A program made the position numbers and the translations under genes. From Toxorhynchites rutilus septentrionalis (lineage: Eukaryota > Arthropoda > Insecta > Diptera > Culicidae): DNA of 64,000 nucleotides. The notes under the pieces were generated by a model that saw only the letters and a program-made list of their open reading frames with translations, made no database searches and was not told the DNA's origin. This document shows, in pieces, positions 35,482-45,581 of the stretch; position 1 is the first letter of the stretch, and each line of letters opens with the position of its first letter. The DNA lies in contig NC_073746.1 of the NCBI RefSeq assembly GCF_029784135.1, positions 5,042,136 through 5,106,135 of the forward strand. The letters run 5' to 3'.

Positions 35482-38207
35482 CTTGATCTGTCAGTTCAAA
35501 CTACATAAAGCTTTAACAAATTCTCGCACGATTTACGATAGCAAACGAAGAATAAACTTCGTCTTCACTCGAACGGGAAAACAGGAAAGAGCGACATTTG
35601 ATACAATCGAATCGACGAAGCCACCGTTTCCACCGCTTGGAGTCCTTCTGCATTCGGTGTATCCCCTTTTCTACTAAGCGACTCTATTAGCAACTTGCCA
35701 AAGGCACGTTCGCAATCACAGCAGGAGAAAGTTCACTGATTGAATAATCAGCTAAATAATTAAAAACTAGAAAATCACCACCAGGTCCCGCAATGTTGAC
35801 TACTTCGCCAGGCGTCGGAAACAGAGGAAACAGCTTTATTTTATTATCAGACTCCGAATGGAAACTTTTCCAATTTTTATAACTTTTCATTTGCTAGCGG
35901 TTCTTAGTTATTGCAGCTCGTGGAAGACACTAAGTTGGGGGCCCACCACCGAACAGTGGGTGCCAAGAGAAGATAGTGGTAGATAAACAGCCGAACGAAA
36001 GACAACAGAAATACATCTTTTATTCAGAATGGAAAATTGAAAATGCTGAAAGGACGCCAAATTTGACTGAGGGTGGCGATTGTTTCGGATCGCATGGGTG
36101 GAGGCAACAGACGTCACTGTTTTTGTTCGCAATGTGCTCCGGAGGTGCTATTTTAGCAGAAAACTTTCCTGCTAAAAACATCCTCCGAACCGGCGGATAC
36201 AGCGTAAGGTCACACCACGTTTTTTTTTCACTCCCGGGCGGAAGTTGTTTTCCTCTTTCAATTTATGCGATTTTAAATGAGATTAGTCTGGTCGATATTA
36301 TCTCCTGATGAGTTTGGCAAAGTTTAATTAGGTCCCTGAATGGGCGTCATTCCTGATGGCACGAAACGCACCACACACACACACACCGTGTATCAATCGT
36401 TGGATAATCGGCAGGACACTTGCCCTTTTCCGTGATAACGCTCGAAACAAAGTTTGCCGATCTGATTTCCCTTTTTAATTGAAAGATTAAAACTTCTGCG
36501 AGCGGACTGAGAGACCCATACGGGAGTCTGACGACAGGCCTCTGTTGCAAATATGTCAGCCGTACACGGGCAAGCGATAAAATGCTATCTTACTACTGAC
36601 ATATATATTTGCCAGCGTTTAATGTGAGAGGCCTATAACTCAGCATCATCTGTAAAAAGTTTGTATCAGCCTATTTACTGTTAGAATTTTCGCAAAAGGC
36701 TTCTGCAGCCAAACTTTTGTTTTATACAGTACAGTGTGATTTCAAATTTGCTTTGTACCGAACCAAGCTATTTTTCATACAGAGAGGATCTCTGTCAAGA
36801 TGTTTATATTAGGCGTAGATAGCAAAAAACAGTGTCAACTTCAACCAATTGAATGAATGGTAAGCTAAAGATGTTCATTATATTTCACATTTGACACGAC
36901 AATCAAAACTTGAATTTTACTAATTTAATTTATCTTTCTGACCAAAATTAGAAGAGAAAATCATACATATAAGTTGAAAGTAAACAATTCCATATTCTGT
37001 ACAACAAACTCAGTTTAATTGTCCGTTAGCTCCAACCCGTGTAAACAAATTAAAATATTTTCCCGTCCCGCTCAGTTCAACTGAACGGAAAAAAAACAAT
37101 CCTTTTTTTTCATATCACACAATGGCTACTCGCACGAACACTTTGGACCGAAACACAAGAGAGCACGAGAACCTGAAGCAATCGAAATAGCCAGCAACAA
37201 AAAGTAAGCCATTACAAACAATAATAAAGATTCTATCATGAATCCATGAAAACATGTTAATCGCTTCGGTACATGGTGCACATAGCACAAGCACCTGAGA
37301 AGAATGACAGCGGAACGCAAACACACAGCTCTATCGTTTCGCAACCTCACCATGATCGATAATCATGTGTGCCAGCAGCGCCAAGACATCACGCCATCAG
37401 CGCCACCACCCGCCCACCTGGTGCATCATGGAGAGCAAACAACAAGCTTATAAAAGGTACCCATAGGTAACCACAGATCGTTAACAGTCATATCATTCTC
37501 GTCATCCTCGTCGTTATCGATGATGATGGTGGTGGTGGTGGATGCAACCGCATCATCGCCCTTTAAGGGGGTCCACCGCAAGAACAGGGAACTAGTTTCC
37601 GGGTGAAAGCTGATTTCCATTACAAAACAACCTTCCACGAGACCGATGGAGGTTCATCCCGGTATCGAACCAAATTGCGAGCAGCGGTGGAAATTTTTCG
37701 CCATTACAACAACTGGTTTAACTCTATCTATCCGCCCTCTTTCCCCACTCACCTTTTCCCACACGAGCGTGTTTCATTCACAGAAACTCGACGATGTATA
37801 AACTTCCATTCTAAACGCTTCACGGGTGCAGATATCGATGAAGCATCGAGCAGGGTTGTTTTCAGGAGATGAAACTTCTGTTAAAATTATTTTCTAATTT
37901 TGTTGCCGTCATTCCCTTTGTCAACGCTCTCCAACCGAAAAACACGGATGATTCAGTATCAATACCCAGGGATCGACATGGGGCTCAGCGTGTTGAAGAC
38001 CTTGAGTATTTCCGAAATGTTTGTTATATACAAACAATTTTTTTTTCTTCACTCCCCACAACTACTAGGTTGGGTTTTGATCTGATAAACAAGCTGACCT
38101 CGAATCTTTAAGGTAGATGATATTAACAAAAGCAATGTTTTTTCGCAATTTGATATTTTTAGTCAATGCTGTGAAAAAAGTTTCATTGCACGTTATTGAT
38201 CAGGTGC
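35482..38207. other. Unassigned stretch, no recognisable gene
   Basis: No gene. Notable items: the dispersed-repeat piece at 36016-36058 (see 32880-33902); a short CA run at 36365-36383; and a GATGGTGGTGGTGG-type triplet run near 37523-37545. Frames of 89 codons (37603-37872) and 80 codons (37869-38111) lack motifs. Confidence 0.35.
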
Positions 38208-38219
38208 AACCAATGGGCC
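38208..38219. repeat. Target-site duplication, left copy (LINE A)
   Basis: AACCAATGGGCC here is repeated at 44278-44289 immediately after the poly(A). The first two A's of the right copy cannot be told from the tail, so the certain part is CCAATGGGCC. It is an exact match, indicating a recent insertion. Confidence 0.93.
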
Positions 38220-38221
38220 GT

Positions 38222-38256
38222 TCAGTCAGCTCGCGCAGTCCGAAGCCGCCGGACGC
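38222..38256 (+). promoter_or_regulatory. Internal Pol II promoter: Inr plus DPE
   Basis: Two to four bases inside the element lies TCAGTC (38222-38227), a perfect arthropod initiator. Taking its A (38224) as +1, GGACGC falls at +28 to +33, the position of the downstream promoter element (consensus RGWYVT; only the last base differs). No TATA box is needed in this arrangement. It is the arrangement known from Drosophila Jockey, F, Doc and I elements and lets the RNA start at the element's first bases, so the promoter is carried along. Confidence 0.7.
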
Positions 38257-38608
38257 AAAGTTGTTCGTGTCCGTTATTGTGTTGGAACAATACCGTTATC
38301 GGTTTCGCTGAAGTGATTGTGTCGCTCTAACGGTGTTTTCTTTATTGCGAGAGTGAAGTGATAAGTAATCACAACCAGCGGGAGGGAGAAGTCCTCCACT
38401 GCGGGCGCTGTGAGCGTGTGCCGTTCCTCGTCATCGTATTGTGGTGCGATACACCATTGCTGTTGTGCCAAGCGATCATCACGTGGTTCGATTGGAGCAC
38501 CGTTACAAATCATCCGCACCGTGCGCTTCAAGTATTTTAGTTTATATATATATTAGGTTAAGGATTTAAAAAAAAAAAAAGAAAAAGTATAATTGTATAT
38601 CTGCCATA

Positions 38609-40174
38609 ATGGCAGAGTGCGATCCTCTTGATATGGACATTGAATCTGATGTTTCCTCCTCACTAACTACTGGGAAGTCGCTTAAACGCGTTCCCCCCTC
38701 AGACGATGTCTTTTCAGAGGAAGAGTTAATCAACCTCAACAAGCCCCCTTCAAGAAAATTGGCAAACTTTTCCACTTCGCCCCCTCAATCTCCCGCTCCC
38801 GCTTCCGATTATCTCCCGAACTTGCCTCCCAGCCCAACTGTTCCCGCTCCCGCTCAACAATCGACCTCGTCCTCCCCCGCAGTTGTCCCCTCTCCACGTG
38901 TCAAGGTCTATCCAGAAGATGCATCTGGATCTGGCCCATGGGTTGTTTTCTTCCGGCCAAAACCCAACGGGAAATCGCTCAACGTCATTCAGATCATGAA
39001 AGATCTGACAAAAAATTATTCCTCCGTGGTCGAAATTAGAAAGGTTCGACCGAACAAACTGCGTGTTGTCGTGGCTGATCGGAAGCAAGCTAACGAGATT
39101 GTTGTCGACAATAGGTTCGTACTAGAATATCGCGTCTATGTGCCCTGCCATAACGTAGAAATTTCGGGGGTGATCACAGAAACGGGTCTGACGAGCGCAT
39201 TAATAAAAGAGGGAGATGGCAGATTTAAAAAGCTCCCTTTGACGAAAGTTAAAATTTTGGACTGCCATCAATTAGGAAAAGTGTCCCAGGAAGAGGGAAA
39301 AACAAAATTCACGCCGTCCGACTCGTTTCGAGTAACTTTTGCTGGTTCCGCCCTCCCTGACTACGTTATGGTGGACAAATTGAGGCTTCCGCTGCGTCTC
39401 TTCGTGCCAAAGCACATGACTTGCAACAAATGCAAGTCAGTTGGTCACACAGCAGACTACTGCGCCAACAAGGAGCGCTGTGCCACTTGCGGAGAGCAAC
39501 ATGTGGGCAAATCCTGCAGTGCGACTGAGCATAAGTGTCCATATTGCGGGGGGACCCCACATGAGCTCTCAGCTTGTGAAAAATACAAGAGTCGCTGGGA
39601 GAAACAGAAGCGCTCTTTAAAGGAACGCTCGAAACGCACTTTTGCGGAAATTTTAAAGGGCGCTTCTCCACAGGCCCAACAACAACAACATCCAATCTCC
39701 TCACACAATATCTTTTCCACGTTGCCAGTTGACGAAATGGAAGCGGACACAGCTCACGGGGGTACACCGTTTATTTCCCAAGGGAATCCCCGGCGCAAAA
39801 ATGTGACCACTCCCAAAGTTCAAGGACAAGCCCCTCCGGTGATACCCCCTGTTAGCTTGCCTAAAAAAACGAGTGCAGCGGACAAGCAAAATCAGGTTCC
39901 TCCTGGCTTCCGTGGGAATAGTTCACCTTCGAACGACCCAGCACTCGAGGGGACATCAAAAACCCCAACTGTCCCTATTTTTCCGTCCAGCTCCACTTCC
40001 CAATCGGAATTTATAAAGTTGTCTGACCTTTTGGATCAAATCTTCAAGTGTTTTAACGTTTCCGACTCCATCAGAACCATTGTCATTTCAATGCTTCCAG
40101 TATTAAAGACAATTTTGCAACAATTGATGCAAACATGGCCCCTCCTTGCAATGATTATCTCTCTTGATGTCTAA
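38609..40174 (+). CDS. LINE family A ORF1, gag-like protein with three zinc knuckles
   Basis: 521 codons. Residues ~1-110 are low-complexity, acidic then proline/serine-rich. A conserved central domain (about 110-265) contains WVVFFRPKPNGKSLNVIQIM and NKLRVVVADRKQANEIVV. Three CCHC zinc knuckles follow: CNKCKSVGHTADYC (about 272-285), CATCGEQHVGKSC (291-303) and CPYCGGTPHELSAC (310-323). The tail is Pro/Ser/Gln-rich and ends in a hydrophobic segment. By family knowledge it binds the element RNA and forms the ribonucleoprotein. The start ATG follows an A-rich leader; the stop overlaps the ORF2 ATG by 8 nt (ATGTCTAA), suggesting termination-reinitiation. Confidence 0.95.
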   Translation: MAECDPLDMDIESDVSSSLTTGKSLKRVPPSDDVFSEEELINLNKPPSRKLANFSTSPPQSPAPASDYLPNLPPSPTVPAPAQQSTSSSPAVVPSPRVKVYPEDASGSGPWVVFFRPKPNGKSLNVIQIMKDLTKNYSSVVEIRKVRPNKLRVVVADRKQANEIVVDNRFVLEYRVYVPCHNVEISGVITETGLTSALIKEGDGRFKKLPLTKVKILDCHQLGKVSQEEGKTKFTPSDSFRVTFAGSALPDYVMVDKLRLPLRLFVPKHMTCNKCKSVGHTADYCANKERCATCGEQHVGKSCSATEHKCPYCGGTPHELSACEKYKSRWEKQKRSLKERSKRTFAEILKGASPQAQQQQHPISSHNIFSTLPVDEMEADTAHGGTPFISQGNPRRKNVTTPKVQGQAPPVIPPVSLPKKTSAADKQNQVPPGFRGNSSPSNDPALEGTSKTPTVPIFPSSSTSQSEFIKLSDLLDQIFKCFNVSDSIRTIVISMLPVLKTILQQLMQTWPLLAMIISLDV

Positions 40175-43100
40175 TTCAAATAGAGAGGTCGGAGATATCA
40201 CTGTTTTACAGTGGAATTGTCGTAGTCTTATCCCTAAATTGGATACATTCAAATTTTTAATTCATAAGTTCAATTGTGATGTTTTTGCTCTGTCCGAAAC
40301 TTGGCTTTCTTCGCGAGATGATCTCTCTTTCCATGATTTCAATATTGTACGCTTGGACCGTGATGACAGATACGGAGGGGTGCTATTGGGGATCAATAAG
40401 TGCCACTCATTTTTTCGAATTGACCTTCCACCTATTGGAGGGATTGAAGCTGTTGCTTGTCATGCAAACATCAGAGGCAAAGACCTCTGTATTGTCAGCT
40501 TGTATTGGCCTCCGAGAGCTGCGGTTAGCCGCAAGCAACTTGTTGACATGTGCTCACTCCTTCCTGAGCCACGATTGATCTTGGGAGACTTCAACTCTCA
40601 CGGAACTGCCTGGGGGGAACAGTACGACGACAATCGTTCATTGTTGATATATGACCTTTGTAACAACTTCAATATGACCGTTTTGAACACTGGGGAAACA
40701 ACACGTGTGCCTAAACCTCCTGCTAACCCAAGTGCTCTTGACCTCTCGCTTTGCTCGAATTCACTATCGTTAGATTGCAAGTGGAATGTAATCCAGGACC
40801 CCAACGGTAGTGATCACTTGCCAATCAAAATTTCCATCACCATTGGGTCGAATTCTTCTGAATCTATAAACATGGCATATGACCTCACAAGACACATTGA
40901 CTGGAAAAAATATGCGGACGCGATTACTCTAGCCATCAATTCCAGAGATGGTTTACCTCCATTGGAGGAGTATAACTTCCTTTCTCGTTTGATCTATGAC
41001 AGCGCAGTTCGCGCTCAAACGAAACCCAATCCAGGTTCCACAATTTTCCGAAGGCCTCCCAATCTATGGTGGGATAGCCAATGTTCCAAGCTTTATGTAG
41101 AAAAATCGAATGCATTTAAAGCTTTTCGGAAACGTGGTACTCCTGAAAATTTTCAAACGTATTTAGCCCTTGAGAATCAGTTCAAAAATTTGATCAAAGG
41201 GAAAAAACGTGCTTATTGGCGAAATTTCGTGGGAGGTTTGTCACGAGAAACGTCAATGAAAAAATTATGGAAAGTGGCTCGAAACATGAGAAATCGCTCT
41301 TCATCCAATGAAAGCGAGGAATATTCACATCGATGGATCTTTAATTTTGCACGAAAGGTTTGTCCTGATTCAGCTCCTGTGCAAAAATTTGTTCGAGATA
41401 TACCACAAGATAGGTGCGATCTTGATTCCGAGTTTTCGATGGTAGAATTCTCTCTTGCTCTCCTTTCATGTAACAATTCTGCTCCGGGATCGGATAGAAT
41501 TAAGTTCAACTTGCTGAAAAATCTCCCTGATGTGGCGAAACATCGCTTGTTGAACTTATTCAATCGGTTTCTGGAGCATAATATTGTTCCAGATGATTGG
41601 AGACAAGTACGAGTTATAGCTATTCAAAAACCCGGAAAACCCGCGTCCGACTTCAATTCGTACCGCCCAATAGCAATGCTGTCTTGTGTACGGAAATTGT
41701 TGGAGAAAATGATCTTGTTTCGCCTTGATCGATGGGTTGAAACGAATGGCCTACTCTCAGATACACAATATGGGTTCCGCAGGGGCAAGGGGACGAATGA
41801 TTGTCTTGCGTTGCTTTCTTCAGAAATTCAATTGGCTTACGCCGAAAAAAAACAAATGGCTTCAGTATTCTTGGACATAAAGGGGGCCTTTGATTCTGTT
41901 TCAATAGAGGTCCTGTCAGACAAATTACACTCTCGGGGTCTGCCGCCTCTATTGAATAATATGTTATATAACTTGCTTTGTGAGAAACATTTGAATTTTT
42001 CTCACGGGGATTCGACAGTAAGTCGGGTCTCCTACATGGGACTCCCCCAGGGCTCATGTTTAAGCCCCCTTTTGTACAACTTCTATGTAAGCGACATCGA
42101 CAATTGCCTTACACAAAATTGCAACCTAAGACAACTTGCAGATGATGGAGTGGTGTCTATCGTAGGATCAAACGAATCCGACCTGCAAGAACCCTTACAA
42201 GATACTTTGAACAATTTTTCAACCTGGGCCATTGGGCTAGGGATCGAATTCTCCACGGAGAAAACAGAGATGGGGGTTTTTTCTAGGAAGCATAGACCAG
42301 CAAAACCAAAGCTTCAACTTTTGGGTAAACCGATCACTCATGCTATGTCATTCAAGTATCTTGGGGTCTGGTTCGACTCCAAATGTACTTGGGGGGCCCA
42401 TATTAGGTATCTGAGTAAAAAATGCCAACAAAGAATAAACTTTTTCCGTACAATTACCGGCACCTGGTGGGGAGCCCATCCCGAAGATCTTCTAATGTTG
42501 TATCGAACAACTATTCTCTCAGTGATGGAGTATGGCAGTTTCTGTTTTCAATCAGCTGCCAAAACACATCTCATTAAACTCGAGCGAATTCAGTATCTTT
42601 GTCTCCGTATTGCGTTGGGATGTATGCCCTCAACGCATACCATGAGTCTCGAGGTTTTGGCAGGCGTACTCCCACTAAAAGATCGCTTCAATTTATTATC
42701 TCTTCGGTTCTTCATTCGGTGTAAGGTTATGAACCCATTGGTGATCGGAAATTTTGAGCAGCTGATCGAGCTAAATTTTCATTCTGGATTCATGAGCTCA
42801 TATCATGAATTCGTCTCCATGCAGGTTGATCCTTCTTCGTATATTCCCAACCGTGTTTGTTTTCCTGACTACATCAATTCCTCTGTGCATTTTGATCTGT
42901 CCATGATGCAGGATATCCATGGAATTCCAGATTATCATCGATCGGGGATCGTTCCTACGATTTTCGAAGCAAAGTATGGGCGTGTCAATTGTGATAATAT
43001 GTACTTTACTGATGGGTCCTCTATGAATGAGTCCACAGGATTTGGAGTGTTCAACAAATTTTTTAGCACCTCACACAGTCTTCAGTATCCTTGCTCAGTG

Positions 43101-43850
43101 TATATTGCTGAATTGGCAGCAATACACTGGGCGCTGGACAGCGTCGCCTCACGACCTGTTGAACACTATCACATTGTAACGGATAGTCTTAGCTCTGTCG
43201 AAGCTATCCGTTCAGTGAGGCCGGAAAAGCACTCGCCGTACTTCCTTGAGAGAATACGAGAAATTTTGAGTGCTTTATCCAGACGCTGTTATGTCATTAC
43301 CTTTGTCTGGGTCCCTTCACATTGCTCAATTCCGGGTAATGAGAGGGCTGACTCATTAGCAAAGGTAGGTGCAATTGAAGGCGAAATTTATCAGCGTCAA
43401 ATCGCCTTCAATGAATTTTATTCTTTAGTTCGTAAAAATACCATCGTTAACTGGCAACGCAAATGGAACGAAGATGAATTGGGCCGGTGGCTCCACTCAA
43501 TTATCCCTAAGGTTAGCCTCAATCCGTGGTTCAAAAGTCTGGAATTGAGTCGGGACTTTATTCGCACCTTCTCCCGACTCATGTCCAATCACTGTTCGTT
43601 AGACGCGCTGCTTTTTCGTTTTAATCTTGCCGACAGCAATCTCTGCGGTTGTGGCCATGGTTACCACGACATCGAACACGTTGTTTGGTCGTGCGAGTTG
43701 TATCTTGTCGCCAGATCGAATTTAGAAAACTCCCTTCGGGCTGGAGGAAAGCAGTCCAATGTGCCGGTGAGAGATGTGTTGGCTCGGTTAGACCTTGATT
43801 ACATGTCCCAAATATATGTTTTCCTTAAAGCTATCGATCTTCGAGTGTGA
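40167..43850 (+). CDS. LINE family A ORF2: endonuclease, reverse transcriptase, RNase H
   Basis: 1227 codons from ATG 40167. The EEP endonuclease (about 10-235) has WNCRSL, E44 in LSETWL, D141/N143 in LGDFNSHG, and S215-D216-H217. The reverse transcriptase (about 460-740) has SYRPIAMLSC, YGFRRGKGTNDC, FLDIKGAFDSVS, LPQGSCLSPLLY and the catalytic box LADD at about 657-660, with L in place of the usual Y/F. RNase H (about 945-1075) has D949, E982, D1006 and D1062 in YFTDGS, AELAAIHW, TDSLSS and GNERADSLAK. A terminal Cys/His motif CGCGHGYHDIEH follows. The protein nicks the target and primes cDNA synthesis there. No stops or frameshifts seen. Confidence 0.96.
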   Translation: MSNSNREVGDITVLQWNCRSLIPKLDTFKFLIHKFNCDVFALSETWLSSRDDLSFHDFNIVRLDRDDRYGGVLLGINKCHSFFRIDLPPIGGIEAVACHANIRGKDLCIVSLYWPPRAAVSRKQLVDMCSLLPEPRLILGDFNSHGTAWGEQYDDNRSLLIYDLCNNFNMTVLNTGETTRVPKPPANPSALDLSLCSNSLSLDCKWNVIQDPNGSDHLPIKISITIGSNSSESINMAYDLTRHIDWKKYADAITLAINSRDGLPPLEEYNFLSRLIYDSAVRAQTKPNPGSTIFRRPPNLWWDSQCSKLYVEKSNAFKAFRKRGTPENFQTYLALENQFKNLIKGKKRAYWRNFVGGLSRETSMKKLWKVARNMRNRSSSNESEEYSHRWIFNFARKVCPDSAPVQKFVRDIPQDRCDLDSEFSMVEFSLALLSCNNSAPGSDRIKFNLLKNLPDVAKHRLLNLFNRFLEHNIVPDDWRQVRVIAIQKPGKPASDFNSYRPIAMLSCVRKLLEKMILFRLDRWVETNGLLSDTQYGFRRGKGTNDCLALLSSEIQLAYAEKKQMASVFLDIKGAFDSVSIEVLSDKLHSRGLPPLLNNMLYNLLCEKHLNFSHGDSTVSRVSYMGLPQGSCLSPLLYNFYVSDIDNCLTQNCNLRQLADDGVVSIVGSNESDLQEPLQDTLNNFSTWAIGLGIEFSTEKTEMGVFSRKHRPAKPKLQLLGKPITHAMSFKYLGVWFDSKCTWGAHIRYLSKKCQQRINFFRTITGTWWGAHPEDLLMLYRTTILSVMEYGSFCFQSAAKTHLIKLERIQYLCLRIALGCMPSTHTMSLEVLAGVLPLKDRFNLLSLRFFIRCKVMNPLVIGNFEQLIELNFHSGFMSSYHEFVSMQVDPSSYIPNRVCFPDYINSSVHFDLSMMQDIHGIPDYHRSGIVPTIFEAKYGRVNCDNMYFTDGSSMNESTGFGVFNKFFSTSHSLQYPCSVYIAELAAIHWALDSVASRPVEHYHIVTDSLSSVEAIRSVRPEKHSPYFLERIREILSALSRRCYVITFVWVPSHCSIPGNERADSLAKVGAIEGEIYQRQIAFNEFYSLVRKNTIVNWQRKWNEDELGRWLHSIIPKVSLNPWFKSLELSRDFIRTFSRLMSNHCSLDALLFRFNLADSNLCGCGHGYHDIEHVVWSCELYLVARSNLENSLRAGGKQSNVPVRDVLARLDLDYMSQIYVFLKAIDLRV

Positions 43851-44277
43851 TTGTTCATACATCCTTTTCCCCTCCTTTTCGTCCTTCGCGAGCTATCGGT
43901 TCCCTTCCTACTAACATTAGAATAAGTTAAATTGTAAACACATATTAAATGTAAGGATAGTTTTAAGAATTGAGTGTGAAGTGTCAGTGTGAATGAGAAT
44001 GTGAATGTGAATGTGAATGTGAATGTGAATGTGAATGTGAGTGCGAGTGTAAACACACATCTCCTTACATCCCATCCTTTTCCTAATGAAAATGTGTCAC
44101 CCTTCTAAACTCGAGTCGACCGCGAGTAATCGGTTTCCTATTTCATTAACCATAGAATTAAGGAAACAACATGTTGATATATGCTAGTTGAAATATAGTT
44201 AAGAGTTTGGCTCCATTAAACTTATGTAACTGAGCCTGTAAAAATAAACGGATTAATAAAAAAAAAAAAAAAAAAAA
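43851..44277 (+). other. 3' UTR of LINE family A with GTGAAT minisatellite and poly(A)
   Basis: At 43987-44050 a hexamer tract of GTGAAT-type repeats (about ten, ending in GTGAGTGCGAGTG variants) is present. The truncated copy has a shorter and differently interrupted version at about 28757-28800 (reverse complement), so the tract varies in length between copies. The conserved end is GTAACTGAGCCTGTAAAAAT then AAACGGATTAAT and the A-run 44257-44279. Confidence 0.9.
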
Positions 44278-44289
44278 AACCAATGGGCC

Positions 44290-45492
44290 TTTTTTGTTGT
44301 TTGTGTGCATGTCACGAAATGAATTAGAATCACGGTTACAATGAGGCAAAGGGAGGTCCTATAAAGAAAACAACTTCATTGAAGCTTCAGCTATGGTGCA
44401 AAAACATGTAACATTTTCCCGTTATTTGAAAGATAAATGAGGTTAAAAAAATAAATTATGACAACAATGTAATTTAGTGGAATGTTATTTCGATAATAAA
44501 AAAAATAGTATAATCGTTTTAGTTGATTGTAACTAGACTTTTCAATTAGTACAGTAATAAAGTTAAATAATCACAAAGTTCAAGTTAAGCTATTTTCAAG
44601 TTTTATGGAGAAACAAAGCAAATTGAGCTGCGGTTGAATTCATCTCTTTTTCATCGTACGTTATGCGCTTATTTTACGTTTCTTTGAAAGTGTTAGGAAG
44701 AAAGAGGTTTTGTTGAAAATATAGAATTTAAAATAGATAAAGTAGATATACAACGCTTGTTGCAAGGAAGTTCACATTTTGATTAGAAATTTCAAGATGG
44801 AAAAACATAAAATTAAAAACTTAAGTCAACTTTTAGCGCATATCTTAAACATGAATAATTATAAACATATTCTGATAATTAAATTAGATTCCAGAGGGTG
44901 TAAACTTTTCAGAAGTATGCACATGAAAAGCATAATATTTTTCAATTGCTAAAAGCATATATAATAGCATATTGTTTATTATTTGAATTTATTTTAATTC
45001 TGTATATTATTTTTGGCATGGTTTTATACATGAGCCCCGAAATAATGTTATACGATAAAAAAAGTTGTTGAAAATTGTCGATTCCACAAAATCAAATGTT
45101 CAAATAGGAAATATATCAAAGAGGGAATTGTTAAAATTTATCACAGTTGTTGTCGATCATCTTTGAAAGTTCATCATTAGAATGCATTTATTTCCAACGT
45201 TAAACACTCGTTTATATTTTGTTTCGTCGTCCAGCTTTAATTTTTTTCCAAAAAATATTAATAAAAATTATAAACTTCTTGAATTTTGAGGAATAGGCTC
45301 TATACTATAAAAAAAAAGTTGTTGGGTCTGAGCCTAGGGACACAGACGGGATTTTGACATAGGACTGTGATTGTGTATAGTAATAGCATTAAAATTGAGT
45401 TTTTTCATTGTTAAAAATCTGTAACTTATTCTCTCTTGAGACATCAAATAGAAGCCCAATAAAAAATCATTTCCTATATGAACATGTATCCG
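44290..45492. other. Unassigned AT-rich stretch
   Basis: No gene, repeat boundary or RNA recognised. Composition is very AT-rich throughout. Confidence 0.3.
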
Positions 45493-45504
45493 TTGAACGG
45501 GTTA

Positions 45505-45550
45505 TTTTTATTTTATATGGATGTTACCACTACGCCAGATCGCCTTCACT
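45505..45550 (-). mobile_element. 46-bp retroposed SINE head with A/T tail
   Basis: Read on the minus strand, a 34-nt sequence matches the first bases of the SINE at 50014-50166 (GGCGATCTGGCGTAGTGGTA then ACATCCAT) and is followed by a 12-nt ATAAAATAAAAA tail. It is bracketed by an exact 12-bp duplication TTGAACGGGTTA (45493-45504 and 45551-45562). So only the 5' tRNA-like portion, up to about the anticodon-loop position, plus an A-rich tail was inserted. This is the structure of a retroposed 5' fragment, not of a normally 5'-truncated SINE. Confidence 0.75.
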
Positions 45551-45581
45551 TTGAACGGGTTAGATGGGATAATGTGATATA

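Larger units (their letters stand above)
38220..44277 (+). mobile_element. Full-length, apparently intact non-LTR retrotransposon, family A
   Basis: A 6.06-kb element bounded by a perfect 10-12 bp duplication. Order: 389-bp 5' UTR with internal promoter, ORF1 (521 codons), ORF2 (1227 codons), 3' UTR of about 410 bp with a GTGAAT minisatellite, then poly(A) of about 20. Both ORFs are open and all catalytic motifs of endonuclease, RT and RNase H are present. Domain order and CCHC ORF1 put it in the I/Jockey side of insect LINEs. Intact frames plus an undecayed duplication make it a candidate for an active copy, and it probably belongs to the family that produced the truncated copy at 28538-32868. 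Confidence 0.95.

Noticed and set aside
43799..44056. Thr-Phe repeat protein on the minus strand
   Set aside because: Produced by the GTGAAT minisatellite in the LINE 3' UTR.
45517..45550. True tRNA or tRNA fragment gene
   Set aside because: Only 34 nt of tRNA-like head without the B box; structure and duplication show a retroposed fragment.
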